A stretch of DNA of 42,012 nucleotides from M3007 sp044350425. GTDB taxonomy: Bacteria; Bacteroidota; Bacteroidia; Chitinophagales; Saprospiraceae. Where the stretch lies: positions 1-42,012 of the forward strand of contig JBILHS010000043.1 of assembly GCA_044350425.1 (NCBI GenBank), in the 5' to 3' direction. The notes beneath the pieces are model-generated. The model ran no database searches. It was given only the letters and a program-made list of their open reading frames with translations, and was not told where the DNA came from. Position numbers and translations under genes: made by a program. Shown here one piece after another: positions 40,675 through 42,012 of this stretch. Numbering within the stretch: the first letter of the stretch is position 1; each line of letters begins with the position of its first letter.

Positions 40675-42012
40675 CTACACCTCTTGCCGCAACACCTCCA
40701 AGGGCGGCTTATTCACCACTTCCCGGCTATTCAGCAAACCAATAATCACCGTCAAGGAAGTAATGGCCAAAAACGTTGCTCCCAGCGGCCACCACTCGAT
40801 CTGAAAGGGGATTTTAAACGCAAAGACTGCCAATGCCCAGGCACCGCCCACCGAAAGTCCCACGCCTGCCAGACAAGACAAGGTGCCCAGCAGAAAATAC
40901 TCCAAAGCATTGATGCTCAGGATCTGACGCCTGCTGGCCCCGAGCGTGCGCAGGAGTACGCTTTCGCGAACCCGGGCAAATTTGCTCTGATAGATCGAGC
41001 TGAACAACACCAGCAAACCCGTCAGAATGCTGAACAGGGCCATGAACTGGATCACAAACGAAACCTTGCGCAGCACCTCGTCCACCGAACGCAGGATCTG
41101 CGTGAGATCAATGGCCGAAACACTGGGGTAACGTTTCACCAATTCACTCTGAAACTTAGCCGATTGCTCGGCATCTTTCACCTTCGAAACGATGACGTGA
41201 AACTGTGGCGCGCGCTCCAGCACGCCTTTGGGGAACACCACCAGGAAGTTCGTCTGTACCCGGTTGAAATCTACTTTCCGGATACTGGCCACCTCGCAAT
41301 CGATGCGGGCGCCCTGTACGTTGAAAGCGATCCGGGTGCCTATTTTGGCCATCATCGATTTTTGCAGGCCGTCTGAAATAGACACTTTTACCGGCTGTCC
41401 GGGCGTATGCACACCCACCCATTCCCCTTCCACGATCTTTTCTGATTCGATCAGGGTATCCCGGAAAGTAACGCGGTACTCCCGGTCCCAGACCCAGCGC
41501 GAGATCCGGTCCGTTTCCGGGCGTGGGATTCCGCCCCGGCGCCCTTCCTCGTCCTTTGGAAGTGAATCCGGATCCGGGTGCTCCAGCTCGTATTGTTGTT
41601 TACTTTGTCCGTCAATGGTTTCTATCCGGGTGGTTACCACGCCGACTTGTTGCAGCAGTGGCATTCCATGGGTACGCACCAGTTGCGCTACACTGTCCTG
41701 GTCATTGGCCTGTATGTCAAAGAGAATCATGTTCGGCTGACTGCCACTGCCTGAAAACTCCACCTGTTTCAACAACAAGGATTGGATCAGGAACAGGGTT
41801 GAAAGCAGCATCGTGCCCAGTCCGATCGTGACTACCAGCAGCACGGTTTGATTCTCTGGCCGGAACAAATTGGCCACGCCCTGCCGTACCACGTAGCTCA
41901 GTTTTTTAGGGAAGAATCTGCGCAACAAAAAGGTCAACAAGCGGGCCACCAACCAAAGCACCACAAAAGCAGCTGATATGCCACCCATAAATGCCAGGGT
42001 CTCTTGCCATTC
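40675..42012 (-). CDS. FtsX-family ABC transporter permease, 5' end outside window
   Basis: The C-terminal 445 residues of a large permease are visible; the frame stays open to the right edge. It contains membrane helices (ISAAFVVLWLVARLL; VLLVVTIGLGTMLLSTLFLI), a large extracytoplasmic domain, and a C-terminal FtsX-type bundle with FVIQFMALFSILTGLLVLFS, RESVLLRTLGASRRQILSIN and a final REVVNKPPLEVLRQEV. The LRTLGASRRQI segment is the usual coupling region of MacB/FtsX permeases. The two-bundle layout resembles YbbP-like permeases. The ATPase partner is not in the window. The start codon lies beyond position 42012. Confidence 0.9.
   Translation of the reverse strand, partial: EWQETLAFMGGISAAFVVLWLVARLLTFLLRRFFPKKLSYVVRQGVANLFRPENQTVLLVVTIGLGTMLLSTLFLIQSLLLKQVEFSGSGSQPNMILFDIQANDQDSVAQLVRTHGMPLLQQVGVVTTRIETIDGQSKQQYELEHPDPDSLPKDEEGRRGGIPRPETDRISRWVWDREYRVTFRDTLIESEKIVEGEWVGVHTPGQPVKVSISDGLQKSMMAKIGTRIAFNVQGARIDCEVASIRKVDFNRVQTNFLVVFPKGVLERAPQFHVIVSKVKDAEQSAKFQSELVKRYPSVSAIDLTQILRSVDEVLRKVSFVIQFMALFSILTGLLVLFSSIYQSKFARVRESVLLRTLGASRRQILSINALEYFLLGTLSCLAGVGLSVGGAWALAVFAFKIPFQIEWWPLGATFLAITSLTVIIGLLNSREVVNKPPLEVLRQEV

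Noticed and set aside
40585..41376. Plus-strand 263-codon frame over the ABC permease
   Set aside because: Its Gln/His-rich composition is typical of a shadow of a coding strand.

Overview
The window is about 42 kb of a chromosome from a Bacteroidota bacterium, most likely a Saprospiraceae relative (Haliscomenobacter/Lewinella-like). This is inferred from proteins with type IX secretion (T9SS) C-terminal sorting domains (4118-6286, 12213-14528), a Bacteroidetes-type promoter (TTG-N19-TAnnTTTG at 24519-24548), the pyrR-pyrB arrangement, Bacteroidetes-style lipoproteins and several small hypothetical families. No rRNA, tRNA, CRISPR array, transposase, integrase or phage gene was seen. About 37 protein-coding genes or gene remnants are supported.

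Layout. 0.2-3.8 kb: proline dehydrogenase, shikimate dehydrogenase and a membrane-anchored class III adenylate cyclase, all minus strand. 4.1-7.6 kb: a large T9SS-exported beta-propeller-like protein and the exonuclease VII large subunit. 7.8-9.3 kb: a plus-strand ECF sigma factor operon with two small envelope proteins; the second has an in-frame TGA five codons after its apparent original start. 9.3-14.5 kb: a small hypothetical, a DUF3298-type exported protein, a membrane-anchored alpha/beta hydrolase and a T9SS PKD/Kazal/dockerin-like protein. 14.8-17.4 kb: an unrecognised helical protein overlapping a PagL-type lipid A deacylase-like gene. 17.4-24.5 kb: rlmN, a VWA-like membrane protein and a 1,191-residue ThuA/sugar dehydrogenase/PKD/cytochrome c fusion. 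24.5-29.3 kb: vanadium haloperoxidase-like lipoprotein with rsmE, then prohibitin-like, DUF1648 and SAM hydroxide adenosyltransferase genes. 29.5-33.2 kb: phoH, a dipeptide epimerase and guaB. 33.4-37.4 kb: a polysaccharide flippase, pyrB, a four-helix-bundle gene, pyrR and a decayed toxin-antitoxin locus. 37.5-42.0 kb: two exported proteins of unknown role, a DUF6934-type two-gene cassette and a truncated FtsX-type ABC permease running off the right edge.

The most unusual feature lies in the spacers. Several unrelated short-unit tandem arrays, with units of 7 bp (ACGGTNN), 7-8 bp (GATTGGT), 8 bp (GTCATTRR) and 9 bp (CATTGACCA), fill intergenic gaps. Many are in inverted pairs and several run up to, or into, start and stop codons. 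One inverted pair of the 7-bp array encloses an opposite-strand four-helix-bundle gene that splits what is normally a pyrR-pyrB operon, while an almost identical pair without a gene lies between phoH and the epimerase. That filled/empty contrast is the best candidate here for an undescribed genetic element. Other hairpins (a perfect 67-nt palindrome, a three-hairpin composite and a REP-like 28-mer that also lies inside a coding region) add to a genome rich in palindromic repeats.
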